A model generated the notes under the pieces. It saw only the letters and a list, made by a program, of their open reading frames with translations. It was not told the DNA's origin and did not search any database. A DNA stretch of 64,000 bases from Streptomyces sp. Ru62 (GTDB lineage: Bacteria; Actinomycetota; Actinomycetes; Streptomycetales; Streptomycetaceae). The translations under genes and the position numbers were made by a program. Location: contig NZ_PQSU01000025.1 of assembly GCF_002920615.1 (NCBI RefSeq), forward strand, positions 90,570 to 154,569, written 5' to 3'. Of this stretch, positions 1-8,868 are shown piece by piece; position 1 is the first letter of the stretch; each line of letters opens with the position of its first letter.

Positions 1-384
1 CCGGCGCCGGCCGCCGGCGCGACGCGCGGCCCGCCGCCGTCCGGCCCGGCCCTCGCCGGGCACACCGGTGGCCGTGACGGGGCCGTCCGGAAGCGTCACC
101 TCCGCGCGGTCCCCGGCTTCGGGCGTCGCGACGGGCTGCGCAGACTCCTGGCCCCCTTCAGTCGCATCCGCCCCGTGCGCCTCATATGCCTCGTGCAGCG
201 CGGGCAGTTCGCGGGTCGCGTCGTAGGCGTTCTGCCAGCCGTGCGCGGCGGCGGGATCGGCGTACTGCTCGTACGCGGGGGCCGGAGCCGGCTGCGGGTG
301 GTACACGTTCGGCCGGGTCCCGGGCGCGCCACCCGCTCCATTCATGCCGCCCGCCCCCGCCTCGTACTCCCGTTCCGTGGACAT
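1..384 (-). CDS. Partial protein with Pro/Ala-rich N-terminus and Arg-rich stretch (runs off left edge)
   Basis: The minus-strand frame stays open from an ATG at 384 to the left edge, giving 128 codons and no stop. The visible part starts MSTEREYEAG. It is a low-complexity segment rich in Pro, Ala, Tyr and acidic residues, then becomes strongly basic (GRRRAARRAGGRRR) at the window edge. That pattern suits a disordered cytoplasmic tail ahead of a membrane segment or a catalytic domain lying outside the window, but neither is visible. It is divergent from the aminotransferase at 511, with about 126 bases between them for both promoters. I do not recognise the family and assign no function. The reading frame is supported by its G/C-rich third positions. 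Confidence 0.55.
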   Translation of the reverse strand, partial: MSTEREYEAGAGGMNGAGGAPGTRPNVYHPQPAPAPAYEQYADPAAAHGWQNAYDATRELPALHEAYEAHGADATEGGQESAQPVATPEAGDRAEVTLPDGPVTATGVPGEGRAGRRRAARRAGGRRR

Positions 385-510
385 GCCAGCGAATTGTAGG
401 GACGCAAGCGACTCCTGAGACAGCCGACGGTGATATCCGGGCAAACCTTCGTGTCTCACGTGGCGGAAAACACGAGCCATGAGGCGTTACCGGGCCGTAA
501 GCTCACGCAC

Positions 511-1722
511 ATGCAGGTGATCCAGTCGACCAAGCTCGCCAACGTCTGTTACGAGATCCGGGGCCCGGTTCTCGAAGAGGCCATGCGGCTTGAGGCGGCG
601 GGCCACCGCATCCTCAAGCTCAACACCGGCAACCCGGCCGCCTTCGGTTTCGAGTGCCCCCCGGAGATCCTGGAGGACATCCTCCGCAACGTCTCCACCG
701 CGCACGGCTACGGCGACGCCAAGGGCCTGCTGGCCGCCCGCCGCGCGGTCGTGATGCACAACCAGACCCTCGGCATCGAGACCGACGTCGAGCACGTCTT
801 CATCGGCAACGGCGTCTCCGAGCTGATCGTGATGGCGATGCAGGGCCTGCTGGACGACGGCGACGAGGTGCTCGTACCGGCCCCGGACTATCCGCTGTGG
901 ACGGCGGCCGTGTCCCTCTCCGGGGGTACGGCGGTGCACTACCGCTGCGACGAGCAGTCCGACTGGATGCCGGACCTCGCCGACGTCGAGCGCAAGGTCA
1001 CCGACCGCACCAAGGCGATCGTCATCATCAACCCGAACAACCCCACGGGCGCGGTCTACGACGAGACGGTGCTGCGGGGCCTGACGGACATCGCCCGCCG
1101 GCACAACCTGCTCGTCTGCTCCGACGAGATCTACGACAAGATCCTCTACGACGGCGCCACGCACACCCCGACCGCGAAGGTCGCCCCGGACCTGCTGACC
1201 CTCACCTTCAACGGCATGTCGAAGGCGTACCGGGTGGCCGGCTACCGCGTCGGCTGGATGTCGATCTCCGGCCCGCGCGCCCACGCCGACTCCTACATCG
1301 AGGGCCTGACGATCCTGGCGAACATGCGGCTGTGCGCCAACATGCCGGGGCAGCACGGGGTGGTCGCGGCGCTCAGCGGACGCCAGACGATCAACGACCT
1401 GGTGCTGCCGGGGGGCCGGCTGAAGGAGCAGATGGACACCGCCTACGAGCTGCTGACGCGGATCCCGGGGGTGAGCTGCGTACGGCCCAAGGGCGCGCTG
1501 TACCTGTTCCCGCGCCTGGACCCCGACGTCTTCAAGATCAAGGACGACCGGCGGATGGTGCTGGACCTGCTCCGCAAGGAGAAGATCATGGTCGTCCAGG
1601 GCACGGGCTTCAACTGGCCCGAGCCGGATCACTTCCGGGTGGTCACGCTGCCCACGGTGGGGGACCTGCGGGACGCGGTGACCCGCATCGGCAACTTCCT
1701 GGACGGATACAGCCAGCCGTAG
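511..1722 (+). CDS. alaA: Alanine-type aminotransferase, PLP-dependent, class I fold (AlaA-like)
   Basis: A 403-residue fold-type I aminotransferase, close in length and sequence along its whole span to E. coli AlaA (glutamate-pyruvate transaminase). That enzyme exchanges amino groups between alanine/pyruvate and glutamate/2-oxoglutarate in the cytosol. Visible signatures are the N-terminal KLANVCYEIRGPVLEEA block, GNGVSELI near residue 99, NPNNPTG at 174-180, the PLP-phenolate aspartate in SDEIYDK (D205) and the Schiff-base lysine in NGMSKAYR (K238). The ATG at 511 is chosen because AlaA homology begins right there. The frame is open upstream to a GTG at 430, but that extension has no family resemblance. 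No strong ribosome-binding site precedes 511. It is transcribed alone, divergent from the truncated gene on its left. Confidence 0.92.
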   Translation: MQVIQSTKLANVCYEIRGPVLEEAMRLEAAGHRILKLNTGNPAAFGFECPPEILEDILRNVSTAHGYGDAKGLLAARRAVVMHNQTLGIETDVEHVFIGNGVSELIVMAMQGLLDDGDEVLVPAPDYPLWTAAVSLSGGTAVHYRCDEQSDWMPDLADVERKVTDRTKAIVIINPNNPTGAVYDETVLRGLTDIARRHNLLVCSDEIYDKILYDGATHTPTAKVAPDLLTLTFNGMSKAYRVAGYRVGWMSISGPRAHADSYIEGLTILANMRLCANMPGQHGVVAALSGRQTINDLVLPGGRLKEQMDTAYELLTRIPGVSCVRPKGALYLFPRLDPDVFKIKDDRRMVLDLLRKEKIMVVQGTGFNWPEPDHFRVVTLPTVGDLRDAVTRIGNFLDGYSQP

Positions 1723-1811
1723 TCGATGGGCTCCGTTCCGTGACCCGACTCAACTTTAGACGAAATCCAAGCTAAGATGGCTTCCTGTCAGAGCACAGGA
1801 GGCCATCCCCC

Positions 1812-2231
1812 ATGTACGAGCCGATCCGCACCAAGTCGGTCCACAGCACGATGGCCGGCACCGCCTCGGACTTCCCCCACCGGTCGCGCGAGGAGGAGCT
1901 GGACATCCAGCTCGCCGGGCACCTCGCCGCGCTGCTCGCGGTCACCGACGAGTTGCGCGCGCTGACCCCGTCCCCCGACCTGGACACGGCCGCGGAGCGC
2001 CTCGCGGCGCAGGTGGCCCGGCTGCGGGGAGGACGTACGCCCCTGCGGGCGGCGCCGGCCGCGGCCGGTGACCCCGCCGCCCTGCACCGGCGCGCGCACG
2101 CCCTCGCCGGGCGCGCGCTCGTGGTCGCCGCGTCGCGTGCCGACACGGCGGTGGCGATCCTCTCGGCCGAGCGGATGGACGCGCACACCGCCGCGCTGTC
2201 CGCCGACCCGAAGGAACTCAGCACCGCCTGA
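1812..2231 (+). CDS. Conserved hypothetical helical protein (139 aa)
   Basis: The ATG at 1812 follows a good ribosome-binding site (AGGAGG at 1798-1803). The 139-residue product begins MYEPIRTKSV and is then almost entirely predicted alpha-helical: Leu/Ala/Arg-rich heptads at about residues 25-70 and 85-125. It has no signal peptide, membrane segment or metal-binding motif. The composition fits a small cytoplasmic helical-bundle protein. A weak promoter-like TAAGAT lies at 1773-1778, leaving a leader of about 30 bases. It sits between alaA and the TelA-type operon but is separated from the latter by about 410 bases, so it is probably its own transcription unit. I do not recognise the family. 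Confidence 0.75.
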   Translation: MYEPIRTKSVHSTMAGTASDFPHRSREEELDIQLAGHLAALLAVTDELRALTPSPDLDTAAERLAAQVARLRGGRTPLRAAPAAAGDPAALHRRAHALAGRALVVAASRADTAVAILSAERMDAHTAALSADPKELSTA

Positions 2232-2360
2232 CCCCTGCCGGGGTCCCCCCGATCGGCCCCGGTCCGCGCGCACCCGCAGCGACGCGCGGACCGGGCGCCA
2301 TACGCTGCGCTCGGCCCGGGCCGGATGGCGGGGTGCGGTGCGTTGTCCTCTGCCGGGCGC

Positions 2361-2475
2361 CGGTCCCCGTGGCCGGGCCCCGGTCCCCGTGGCCGGGCAC
2401 CGTGCAGACCGCAGGTCAGGCGGGTGAGGGCCGAGCGCCGTGCAGATCGCGGTCAGGCGGGTGGGGGCCGAGCGC
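2361..2475. repeat. Two short direct tandem repeats in a 410-base intergenic stretch
   Basis: The gene-free stretch 2232-2641 holds two head-to-tail duplications. A 20-base unit beginning CGGTCCCCGTGGCCGGGC occurs at 2361-2380 and 2381-2400 with one or two differences. It is followed directly by a 37/38-base unit beginning CGTGCAGA at 2401-2438 and 2439-2475, differing by a few substitutions and one indel. No coding frame uses them. The rest of the stretch holds no clear gene. Its right end must contain the promoter of the operon starting at 2642, and a purine-rich CCGGGAG at about 2622-2628 may serve as its ribosome-binding site. Confidence 0.7.
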
Positions 2476-2641
2476 CGCCGCGGTGGAGCGAGGGTGACCG
2501 GCGTCCTGCGCCACCGTCGCCGCCCCACGCCCCGCCCCATTCCGGAGGGGTGACCTCCGGTTGCATACCGGGAACGGGACGTCACCCCCCGTTCATCTCG
2601 GCGCGTGCGGAACTTGGGGTTCCGGGAGCACGCTCCCCGGC

Positions 2642-3718
2642 GTGAGACGTATCGCGGGAATCGTCCTCGCGGTTCTGCTGATCGGTGGCGTGGTGGCCGC
2701 CGTCGTCGCGGGCCGGCAAGAAGAGGACAAGGGCACGGCAACGAAGACCGTGCGTGGCGTGATCGGATCGGAGAAGGCCGACTTCTTCGCCGATCCCGAC
2801 GTGGTGAAGGCCCTCGCCGCCAAGGGCTACACCGTCAAGGCCGAGGCCTCCGGGTCCTGGGCCATGGAGGGGCTGGACCTCAAGGGGTACGACTTCGCCT
2901 TCCCGTCCAGCCAGGCACCCGCCGACCAGCTGGCGCGGAAGTACCACGTCCAGGAGCCGCTGCCCCGGCCCTTCTACTCGCCCCTCGTCGTCGTGGCGCA
3001 CCGCGCCGCGGCCGACGTGCTCGCCGCGAACGGGCTGGCGGTGCTCGACGGGAAGAGCCGCGGCACGCTGAGGACGGGCGCCTACGTGGACGCCGCCCGG
3101 CACGACCGCACCTGGCAGCAGCTCAGGGGCGCCAAGGCCCACGGCGAGCTGACGGGCACCCTGTACATCGCCAGCACCGACCCCGAGTCCTCCAACTCCG
3201 GCGCCCTCTACCTCGCCGCCGCCTCCTACGTGGCCAACGGCGGCAAGGTGGTCGCCGGCAAGGCCGACCTCGACCGCACCGCTCCCCTGCTGCACAAGCT
3301 GGTCAGCGTCCAGGGCGCCCAGCAGTCCAGCACGGACGCGGTGTTCCGGGACTTCGTCAGCGGCGCGGGCAACCCGCTGGTGCTGGTGTACGAGTCGCAG
3401 GTCGCGGCGCTCCTCGCCGAGCAGCACGGCGTGGACGACCTGGTGGTGCTGTACCCGGACACCACCGTCAACAGCGACCACACCGTCGTACCGCTCGACG
3501 CGGACGGCCGGGCGCTCGGGGAACTGCTCAGCACCGACCCGGCCCTGCGCAAGCTCGCCGTCCGGCACGGATTCCGGCCGCAGGGCGACGCCGCCGAGTT
3601 CGTCGCGGCCACCGCCGACCGCGCCGACCACCTCAACCAGAAGCTCACCGGTGTCCGGCAGGCACCCGTGCCCACCTCCGCGGTGCTGCACGAGATGGCC
3701 CGCCGGGCCCGCGGATGA
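2642..3718 (+). CDS. Membrane-anchored solute-binding-protein-like (SBP_bac_11 type)
   Basis: First gene of a four-gene operon. The GTG at 2642 is chosen because it starts directly with a signal anchor (RRIAGIVLAVLLIGGVVAAV, residues 2-21). The open upstream extension has no anchor character. The 358-residue product has no lipobox cysteine, so it is probably held by its N-terminal helix with the rest outside. The body looks like the periplasmic-binding-protein fold used in ABC and substrate-sensing systems: TLYIASTDPESSNSGALYLA around 175-195 resembles the ligand-binding serine/asparagine loop and recurs as SNSGFATL in the third gene. Its stop codon overlaps a possible coupled ATG, and TelA starts 14 bases further on. 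A role in sensing or presenting a ligand to the TelA/vWA machinery is inference. Confidence 0.82.
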   Translation: MRRIAGIVLAVLLIGGVVAAVVAGRQEEDKGTATKTVRGVIGSEKADFFADPDVVKALAAKGYTVKAEASGSWAMEGLDLKGYDFAFPSSQAPADQLARKYHVQEPLPRPFYSPLVVVAHRAAADVLAANGLAVLDGKSRGTLRTGAYVDAARHDRTWQQLRGAKAHGELTGTLYIASTDPESSNSGALYLAAASYVANGGKVVAGKADLDRTAPLLHKLVSVQGAQQSSTDAVFRDFVSGAGNPLVLVYESQVAALLAEQHGVDDLVVLYPDTTVNSDHTVVPLDADGRALGELLSTDPALRKLAVRHGFRPQGDAAEFVAATADRADHLNQKLTGVRQAPVPTSAVLHEMARRARG

Positions 3719-3732
3719 CACGGGGGACCCAC

Positions 3733-4896
3733 ATGACCGACAGCGACTTCCGGCTCACGCCGCCCGATCCCGTGGCGCCCGTGCCCAAGGAGAAGGCCGG
3801 CGGTCTGGTGCCCGTCGAGGACGGCGTGCGCACCGACATGGCCCGCAAGGCCGCCGCCTTCGTCGAGCAGCTCGCCGCGCTCGACGCCCGCTCGCCCGAG
3901 TTCGCGGGCAAGGTCGGCGAGATCACCGCGCTCGGCGCGGGTGAGATGCGCACCGCCGCCGTCCAGTCCAACCGCATGCTGGAGCGGGCCGTGCGCAGCC
4001 TGCCCGACAAGGGCGGGGACGCCCAGGGCAAGGTCGCCGGCTCGCTCGTGGAACTGCGCCGGGTGGTGGAGGACCTGGACCCGCGGGACCTGCCCGCGAA
4101 CAAGGGCCGCAGGTTCCTGTCCCTGCTGCCCGGCGGCAACAAGCTGCGCGACCACCTCGCCAAGTACGTCTCCGCGCAGGGCAACCTGAACCGGATCGTG
4201 GGCGCGCTGCGCGGCGGGCAGGACGAACTGCGCAGGGACAACGCCGCGTTGCAGACCGAGCGGGTCCGGCTGTGGGAGACGATGGGCAAGCTCCAGGAGT
4301 ACGTCGTGCTCACCCAGGCCCTGGACACCGCCGTCGAGGAGCACATCGCCGGGGTCGGCGACCCGCAGGAGGCCGACGCCCTCCGCGCCGACGTGCTCTT
4401 CCCGGTCCGGCAGAAGCACCAGGACCTGCTCACCCAGCTCGCGGTGTGCGCCCAGGGCTACCTCGCCATGGACGTCGTGCGCCGCAACAACGACGAGCTG
4501 ATCAAGGGCGTCGACCGGGCCGCCACGACCACCGTGTCGGCGCTGCGCATCTCCGTGATGCTGGCCTCCGCCCTGGACAGCCAGAAGAAGATCGTCGAGC
4601 AGGTCAACGCGTTGCGCGGGACCACCGAGGACCTCATCCGGGGCAATGCCGAGATGCTCGCCACGCAGAGCGGCGAGATCCAGCGCATCGCCGCCGACCC
4701 TGCGGTCGGCGCGGAGACCCTGCGCGCCGCGTTCCAGCAGATCTACCGCACCCTCGACGCCATCGACAGCTACAAGGTCCAGGCGACCGAGGTCATGGCG
4801 AGCACCGTCCGGTCCCTCACGGACGAACTGCGCGACGCCTCCGCCCACCTGGAGCGCAGCCGCGCCCAGGCCGCGTTGGAGGGGGGTCTCGGATGA
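3733..4896 (+). CDS. TelA/YceH-family toxic anion resistance protein
   Basis: A 387-residue alpha-helical protein matching the TelA family (toxic anion resistance, Pfam PF05816 by my reading). It shows long coiled-coil-forming helices, the conserved region GNKLRDHLAKYVSAQGNLNRI around 135-156, and the characteristic stretch from RRNNDELIKGVDRAATTTVSAL near 250 to the C-terminus. There is no signal peptide, so it is cytoplasmic or membrane-associated. The ATG at 3733 has CGGGGGAC six bases upstream. An alternative ATG at 3715 overlaps the previous stop and would add six residues. The stop overlaps the start of the next gene by four bases, indicating translational coupling. TelA proteins are linked to tellurite and other envelope stresses, often paired with XpaC; here the XpaC-like partner is two genes downstream. 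Confidence 0.88.
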   Translation: MTDSDFRLTPPDPVAPVPKEKAGGLVPVEDGVRTDMARKAAAFVEQLAALDARSPEFAGKVGEITALGAGEMRTAAVQSNRMLERAVRSLPDKGGDAQGKVAGSLVELRRVVEDLDPRDLPANKGRRFLSLLPGGNKLRDHLAKYVSAQGNLNRIVGALRGGQDELRRDNAALQTERVRLWETMGKLQEYVVLTQALDTAVEEHIAGVGDPQEADALRADVLFPVRQKHQDLLTQLAVCAQGYLAMDVVRRNNDELIKGVDRAATTTVSALRISVMLASALDSQKKIVEQVNALRGTTEDLIRGNAEMLATQSGEIQRIAADPAVGAETLRAAFQQIYRTLDAIDSYKVQATEVMASTVRSLTDELRDASAHLERSRAQAALEGGLG

Positions 4897-6431
4897 GACG
4901 ACGGTCCCTGCTCGCCGTGCTCGCCGTCACCGCCGGCCTGCTGAGCGCGTGCACCTCACAGGACCCGGAGGACGACGCGAACGCGCCGAGGCGCGGCACC
5001 CTCCGGGTCCTCGCCTCCAGCGAACTCAGCGACATGACGGCCGTCTTCGACCGCGTCCGCGAGGACACCGGCATCACCGTCCGGCCCACCTACATGGGCA
5101 CCCTGGACGCCGTCGACCTGCTGGCCCGGGGCAAGACGGACGGGGCGTACGACGCGCTGTGGCTCTCCTCGGACGACTACCTGCGGCTGCGGCCCGACGC
5201 GGCGAAGAAGGTGGTGTCCGAGACGCCGGTCATGTCCAGCCCGGTCGCCGTCGGCGTCAGGCCGGCCACCGTGCGGGAGCTCGGCTGGAAACCGGAGGAC
5301 GTCACCTGGTCCCAGGTGGAACAGGCCGTCCAGGACGGGAAGCTGACCTACGGCATGACCGACCCGGCCCGCTCCAACTCCGGCTTCGCCACGCTCGTCT
5401 CGGTCGCCTCCGCTCTCTCCGGCGCCCAGTCCGCGCTCACCGACGCCGACGTGGCCAAGGCGAGGCCCCGGCTGAAGGAGTTCTTCCAGGGGCAGAAGCT
5501 GACCTCGGGCTCGTCGGGCTGGCTCGCCACCGCCTACCGGCGGCGCGGCACCGTCGACGCCCTGCTCAACTACGAGTCCGTCCTCAAGGGCATCCCGGGC
5601 CTCACCGTGATCCGCCCCCGCGACGGCGTCGTCACCGCCGACTACCCGTTCTCCTCGCTCGCCTCCACCGACGCCCGCACCCGCGAGGACGTCCGCAAGG
5701 TGACCGCGGACCTGCGCACCGACGCCGTGCAGGAGCTGATCACCGACACCACCCACCGCCGACCGGTCGTCCCGTCGGTGCGGCCCGCCGCCGGTCTCGA
5801 CCCCGGTCGGCGCCGTGAACTGCCCTTCCCGGGCAGCCGCTCGGTGGCCGACGGGCTGCTGGACTCGTACGAGAACGAACTGCGCCGCCCCTCCCGCACG
5901 GTGTACGTCCTGGACACCTCCGGCTCCATGGAAGGTGACCGGCTCGCGGCGCTGAAGCAGGCGCTGGCCGCGCTCACCGGCGACTTCCGGGACCGGGAGG
6001 AGGTGACGCTGATGCCGTTCGGCTCGGAGGTGAAGAGCGTGCGCACCCACGTCGTCGACCCGAAGGACCCGAAGGCCGGCCTGGCCGCGATCCGCCGGGA
6101 CACCGACGCGCTCGACGCCGACGGCGGGACCGCCGTCTACACCTCGCTGGAGCAGGCGTACGACCACCTCGGCACCGACCGGGACACGTTCACCTCGATC
6201 GTGCTGATGACCGACGGCGAGAACACCGCGGGCGACGAGGCGGGCGACTTCGACGGCTTCTACCGCGCCCTCGGCCGCGACCGGCGGGACATCCCGGTCT
6301 TCCCGATCCTGTTCGGCGACTCCTCCCGCTCCGAACTCCAGCACATCGCCGACCTGACCGGCGGCCGGCTCTTCGACGCCCGGCAGGGCTCGCTGGACGG
6401 CGCCTTCGAGGAGATCCGTGGCTACCAGTGA
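4893..6431 (+). CDS. Lipoprotein with binding-protein domain fused to a von Willebrand A domain
   Basis: A 512-residue lipoprotein starting at the ATG that overlaps the TelA stop. The signal peptide ends in the lipobox LLSAC (C20). Residues about 35-290 form a solute-binding-protein-like domain, including DPARSNSGFATL at 157-168. After a basic linker comes a von Willebrand factor A domain at about 335-510. It has an intact metal-ion-dependent adhesion site: DTSGS at 341-345, a downstream GGTAVYTSL threonine, and LMTDGEN. The protein should therefore sit on the outer face of the membrane, pairing ligand binding with divalent-metal-dependent protein contacts. It overlaps the next gene by 14 bases. 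The domain fusion and its repetition of the fold of gene 1 are the odd features of this operon. Confidence 0.87.
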   Translation: MRRRSLLAVLAVTAGLLSACTSQDPEDDANAPRRGTLRVLASSELSDMTAVFDRVREDTGITVRPTYMGTLDAVDLLARGKTDGAYDALWLSSDDYLRLRPDAAKKVVSETPVMSSPVAVGVRPATVRELGWKPEDVTWSQVEQAVQDGKLTYGMTDPARSNSGFATLVSVASALSGAQSALTDADVAKARPRLKEFFQGQKLTSGSSGWLATAYRRRGTVDALLNYESVLKGIPGLTVIRPRDGVVTADYPFSSLASTDARTREDVRKVTADLRTDAVQELITDTTHRRPVVPSVRPAAGLDPGRRRELPFPGSRSVADGLLDSYENELRRPSRTVYVLDTSGSMEGDRLAALKQALAALTGDFRDREEVTLMPFGSEVKSVRTHVVDPKDPKAGLAAIRRDTDALDADGGTAVYTSLEQAYDHLGTDRDTFTSIVLMTDGENTAGDEAGDFDGFYRALGRDRRDIPVFPILFGDSSRSELQHIADLTGGRLFDARQGSLDGAFEEIRGYQ

Positions 6432-7044
6432 GGTCCTCGGCTACCTGGAGTCCCGCAAGAACCTCACCGGCAGCGCCTGCGGGTTGCTCGGCCTGGTGCT
6501 GACCTTCGCCGGGGTCGCGGGTCCGTACTGGCCGGTCGTGGTGGCCGGGCTCTACGGCGCGGGCGCGCTCATCACCCCGCCGGAGCGGCCCGCCCTGCCG
6601 GACTTCCCGAGCCCGTCGGCCCGACTGGAGGAGCTCCGCGCCGATTTGGGCCGGCTCGTCGGCTACCTCGCGGACGTCGACCTGCCGCCCGAGGCCGCCG
6701 CCCGGCTGGGCGGACTGACCGGGCTGCTGGGCGCGCTGCTGGAACCGGGCTGGGTCGCCGAGGCGCTCGCCCAGGACCCGGAAGGCGTGCACACCGTCTC
6801 CCGGGCGGTGCGGCAGGACATCCCGGAGGCCGTGGACGCCTTCGTCCGCACCCGCTGGTGGACGCGGCTGGCACCGGGCACCGAGCCGCCCGAACGCCAC
6901 CTGGAGCGCCAGCTCGACCTGCTGCGGCAGGAGGCCGAGCGGCTGGCGGCGGAGCTCGGCGAGGCCGAGGCCCGCCGCCAGGAGTCCCACACCCGGTACC
7001 TGGAGGACCGGGGCGGGACGGGGGACGGCGAACTCAGCGCCTGA
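6418..7044 (+). CDS. Two-helix membrane protein with coiled-coil tail, XpaC-like
   Basis: A 208-residue product from a GTG inside the end of the vWA gene (14-base overlap). After ESRKNLTGSACG come two hydrophobic helices at about 19-35 and 38-52 separated by a short turn. Then follows a soluble helical domain, and a charged coiled coil (HLERQLDLLRQEAERLAAEL) at about 160-190. A helical hairpin followed by a cytoplasmic helical region is the layout of XpaC-type proteins, the usual partners of TelA in other Gram-positives. I infer homology from layout and gene context, not from a decisive motif. It is the last gene of the operon and its 3' end overlaps the convergent propeller gene by 11 bases. 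Confidence 0.75.
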   Translation: MATSEVLGYLESRKNLTGSACGLLGLVLTFAGVAGPYWPVVVAGLYGAGALITPPERPALPDFPSPSARLEELRADLGRLVGYLADVDLPPEAAARLGGLTGLLGALLEPGWVAEALAQDPEGVHTVSRAVRQDIPEAVDAFVRTRWWTRLAPGTEPPERHLERQLDLLRQEAERLAAELGEAEARRQESHTRYLEDRGGTGDGELSA

Positions 7045-8764
7045 CGTACACCGTGGCCGACGCCGTGCCGCCGGTGTGCAGGTCGTCGCCCGGCCAGCTG
7101 ACGGTGTAGGTCACCTCGCGCCGGGTGCGCGGCAGGTCGTCGACGGTGAAGGTGCCGTCGGCGGCGACGGTCACCGACGACAGGGTGCCGGTGCCGAGCC
7201 GGTCCGTGCGCCGCACGGTGAGCGTGGCCCGCTCGGGCAGGGCCTTGCCCTGTGCGGTGAACGTGCCGGTGAGGTGCACGCCCTCGCTCGTCGTGGCCTC
7301 GTCCGGACCGGTCAGCGTGAGCGAGCTCGGTGCCTTGCCGACCGTCACCGTGTGGGTGACGTCGGTGGCGGGGCGGTGGGTGAGGTCGCCGAGGAAGGAC
7401 ACCCTGTAGGTGGCGTCGCCGACGAGGTCGGGCTCGTCCAGGACGGTGAAGGTGCCGTCGTCCCGGACGGTGGCGGTGCCCAGCTGGTGCGTACCGTCCG
7501 CGTCCTCGCGCACGGCGGTCACCTTCAGCGGCCCGGCGGGAGCGGGACCGTCCCATTCCAGCCGGCCGCGCACCGACAGCGGCTCACCCGCCACGGCACC
7601 GGAGGGGCTGTGGGTGAGGTCGCCGGTGAAGCGGGTGTCGTACTGGACGGCCGGGGGCTGGATGACGTGCAGCCAGTACTCCTGGCCGGTGCCGCCCCGG
7701 GTGACCGCGAAGAGCCGGGAGCCGTCCTCGGACCAGGCGAGGCCCCGCGGGGTGACGCCGTTGCCGTCGAGGCTGCCCTCGAAGGCGAGCTCCAGCGGCG
7801 GCGTGCCGTCGGCCGGGTCGGCGCTCTGCACCAGCAGATCGGGCGTGCTACCGGCAGCCTGGGCGCCCCGGGCGATGTACTTGCCGTCGCCGCTGAAGGC
7901 GACCGCGGTGGAGGTCGCCCCGGCGGGCAGGGCCTGGTACTGGCCGGGCGCGTCCGACAGGTCGCCCGCGTTCAGCAGCCGGGTGCCGGCGGTGGCGTCG
8001 GCGACGGCGACCTTGGTGCCGTCCGGGCTCGCCGCCATGTCCTTCAGGTCGAGGGCGCCCTTGCCGTCGCCGTCCGCGAACCGGCGGGAGGCGTCCCGCA
8101 CCGGTGCGGCGCCGCTGACGTCGAACGAGGCGAGGAAGGGGTTCGCGGCGCCGCTCTCCTCGGGCTGGCCCATGAGGAGACGGTTCTGCGCGCGGGCCCC
8201 CGGGGCCAGCTGGAGCCGGCCGATGTCGTTCCAGCCGGTCCGGGAGACCGTGCCGTTCGTGAGCATGTCCAGGGACGTGGTGGCCGTGGCGCACTGGTAG
8301 CTCTGGAAGACATAGGCGTCGGTGCTCCACACCGTGCCGCCCGCGTAGGCGAGTTGACGTCCGCAGGTGTCGTAGGCGGCGCTGTGCGCGCCGTTCTGCT
8401 GGAGTGTGCCGGTGTCGTAGGTGACGACGCGTCCGCTCTCGCCCACGTACAGCGTCGCGGAGTCCTCGCTGAGCGCCACGCCGGAGACCGGGCTGGTGTG
8501 CGGGAGCGACGCGACCTTCTGGCCCTGGAAGTCGTAGACCAGCACGGTGCCGGCGGTCTGGCCGTCGCGCTGGTCGGCGATGTAGACGCGCTGGTGCACG
8601 GAGTCGACGGCCAGGCCCGAGTACGAGGAGATCGGCAGCTTGGCCACGGCGTCGGAGGCCGCCGCGTGGGCCGCGGGCGCGGCGGCGACGGTCAGTCCGG
8701 TCCCGGCGAGCACCGCGGTGAGCAGGGTGGCCGCGAGACGTCTGGATCGGTGTGCTGTATTCAA
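7034..8764 (-). CDS. Secreted beta-propeller protein with two C-terminal Ig-like repeats
   Basis: A 576-residue secreted protein. It starts at a TTG (8762-8764) preceded by a GGGGGG run, and has a Sec signal peptide ending in AAPAAHAAA (about residues 28-36). Residues about 40-360 contain repeated blade-like segments (LAVDSVHQRVYIAD, VALSEDSATLYVG, MAASPDGTKVAVA, VAFSGDGKYIARG, LAWSEDGSRLFAV), typical of YVTN/WD-like propellers. The last 200 residues hold two similar Ig-like units, each containing FTGDLTHSPSG or FLGDLTHRPAT and ending in a VTV strand. No catalytic motif is visible. It is likely a surface or matrix protein; its ligand is unknown. The 13-bp terminator at 8869-8900 separates it from pckG, so it has its own promoter. 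Confidence 0.85.
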   Translation of the reverse strand: MNTAHRSRRLAATLLTAVLAGTGLTVAAAPAAHAAASDAVAKLPISSYSGLAVDSVHQRVYIADQRDGQTAGTVLVYDFQGQKVASLPHTSPVSGVALSEDSATLYVGESGRVVTYDTGTLQQNGAHSAAYDTCGRQLAYAGGTVWSTDAYVFQSYQCATATTSLDMLTNGTVSRTGWNDIGRLQLAPGARAQNRLLMGQPEESGAANPFLASFDVSGAAPVRDASRRFADGDGKGALDLKDMAASPDGTKVAVADATAGTRLLNAGDLSDAPGQYQALPAGATSTAVAFSGDGKYIARGAQAAGSTPDLLVQSADPADGTPPLELAFEGSLDGNGVTPRGLAWSEDGSRLFAVTRGGTGQEYWLHVIQPPAVQYDTRFTGDLTHSPSGAVAGEPLSVRGRLEWDGPAPAGPLKVTAVREDADGTHQLGTATVRDDGTFTVLDEPDLVGDATYRVSFLGDLTHRPATDVTHTVTVGKAPSSLTLTGPDEATTSEGVHLTGTFTAQGKALPERATLTVRRTDRLGTGTLSSVTVAADGTFTVDDLPRTRREVTYTVSWPGDDLHTGGTASATVYVRR

Positions 8765-8868
8765 CTGTGCCCCCCACAGGCTGAATCGAGCACCTCACCG
8801 GTGTCGGTGAGACGCCTGTAAGGGCCATGAAACAGGTGTGAAGATCTCGTGGGCAAGGAGGCGCGCGA

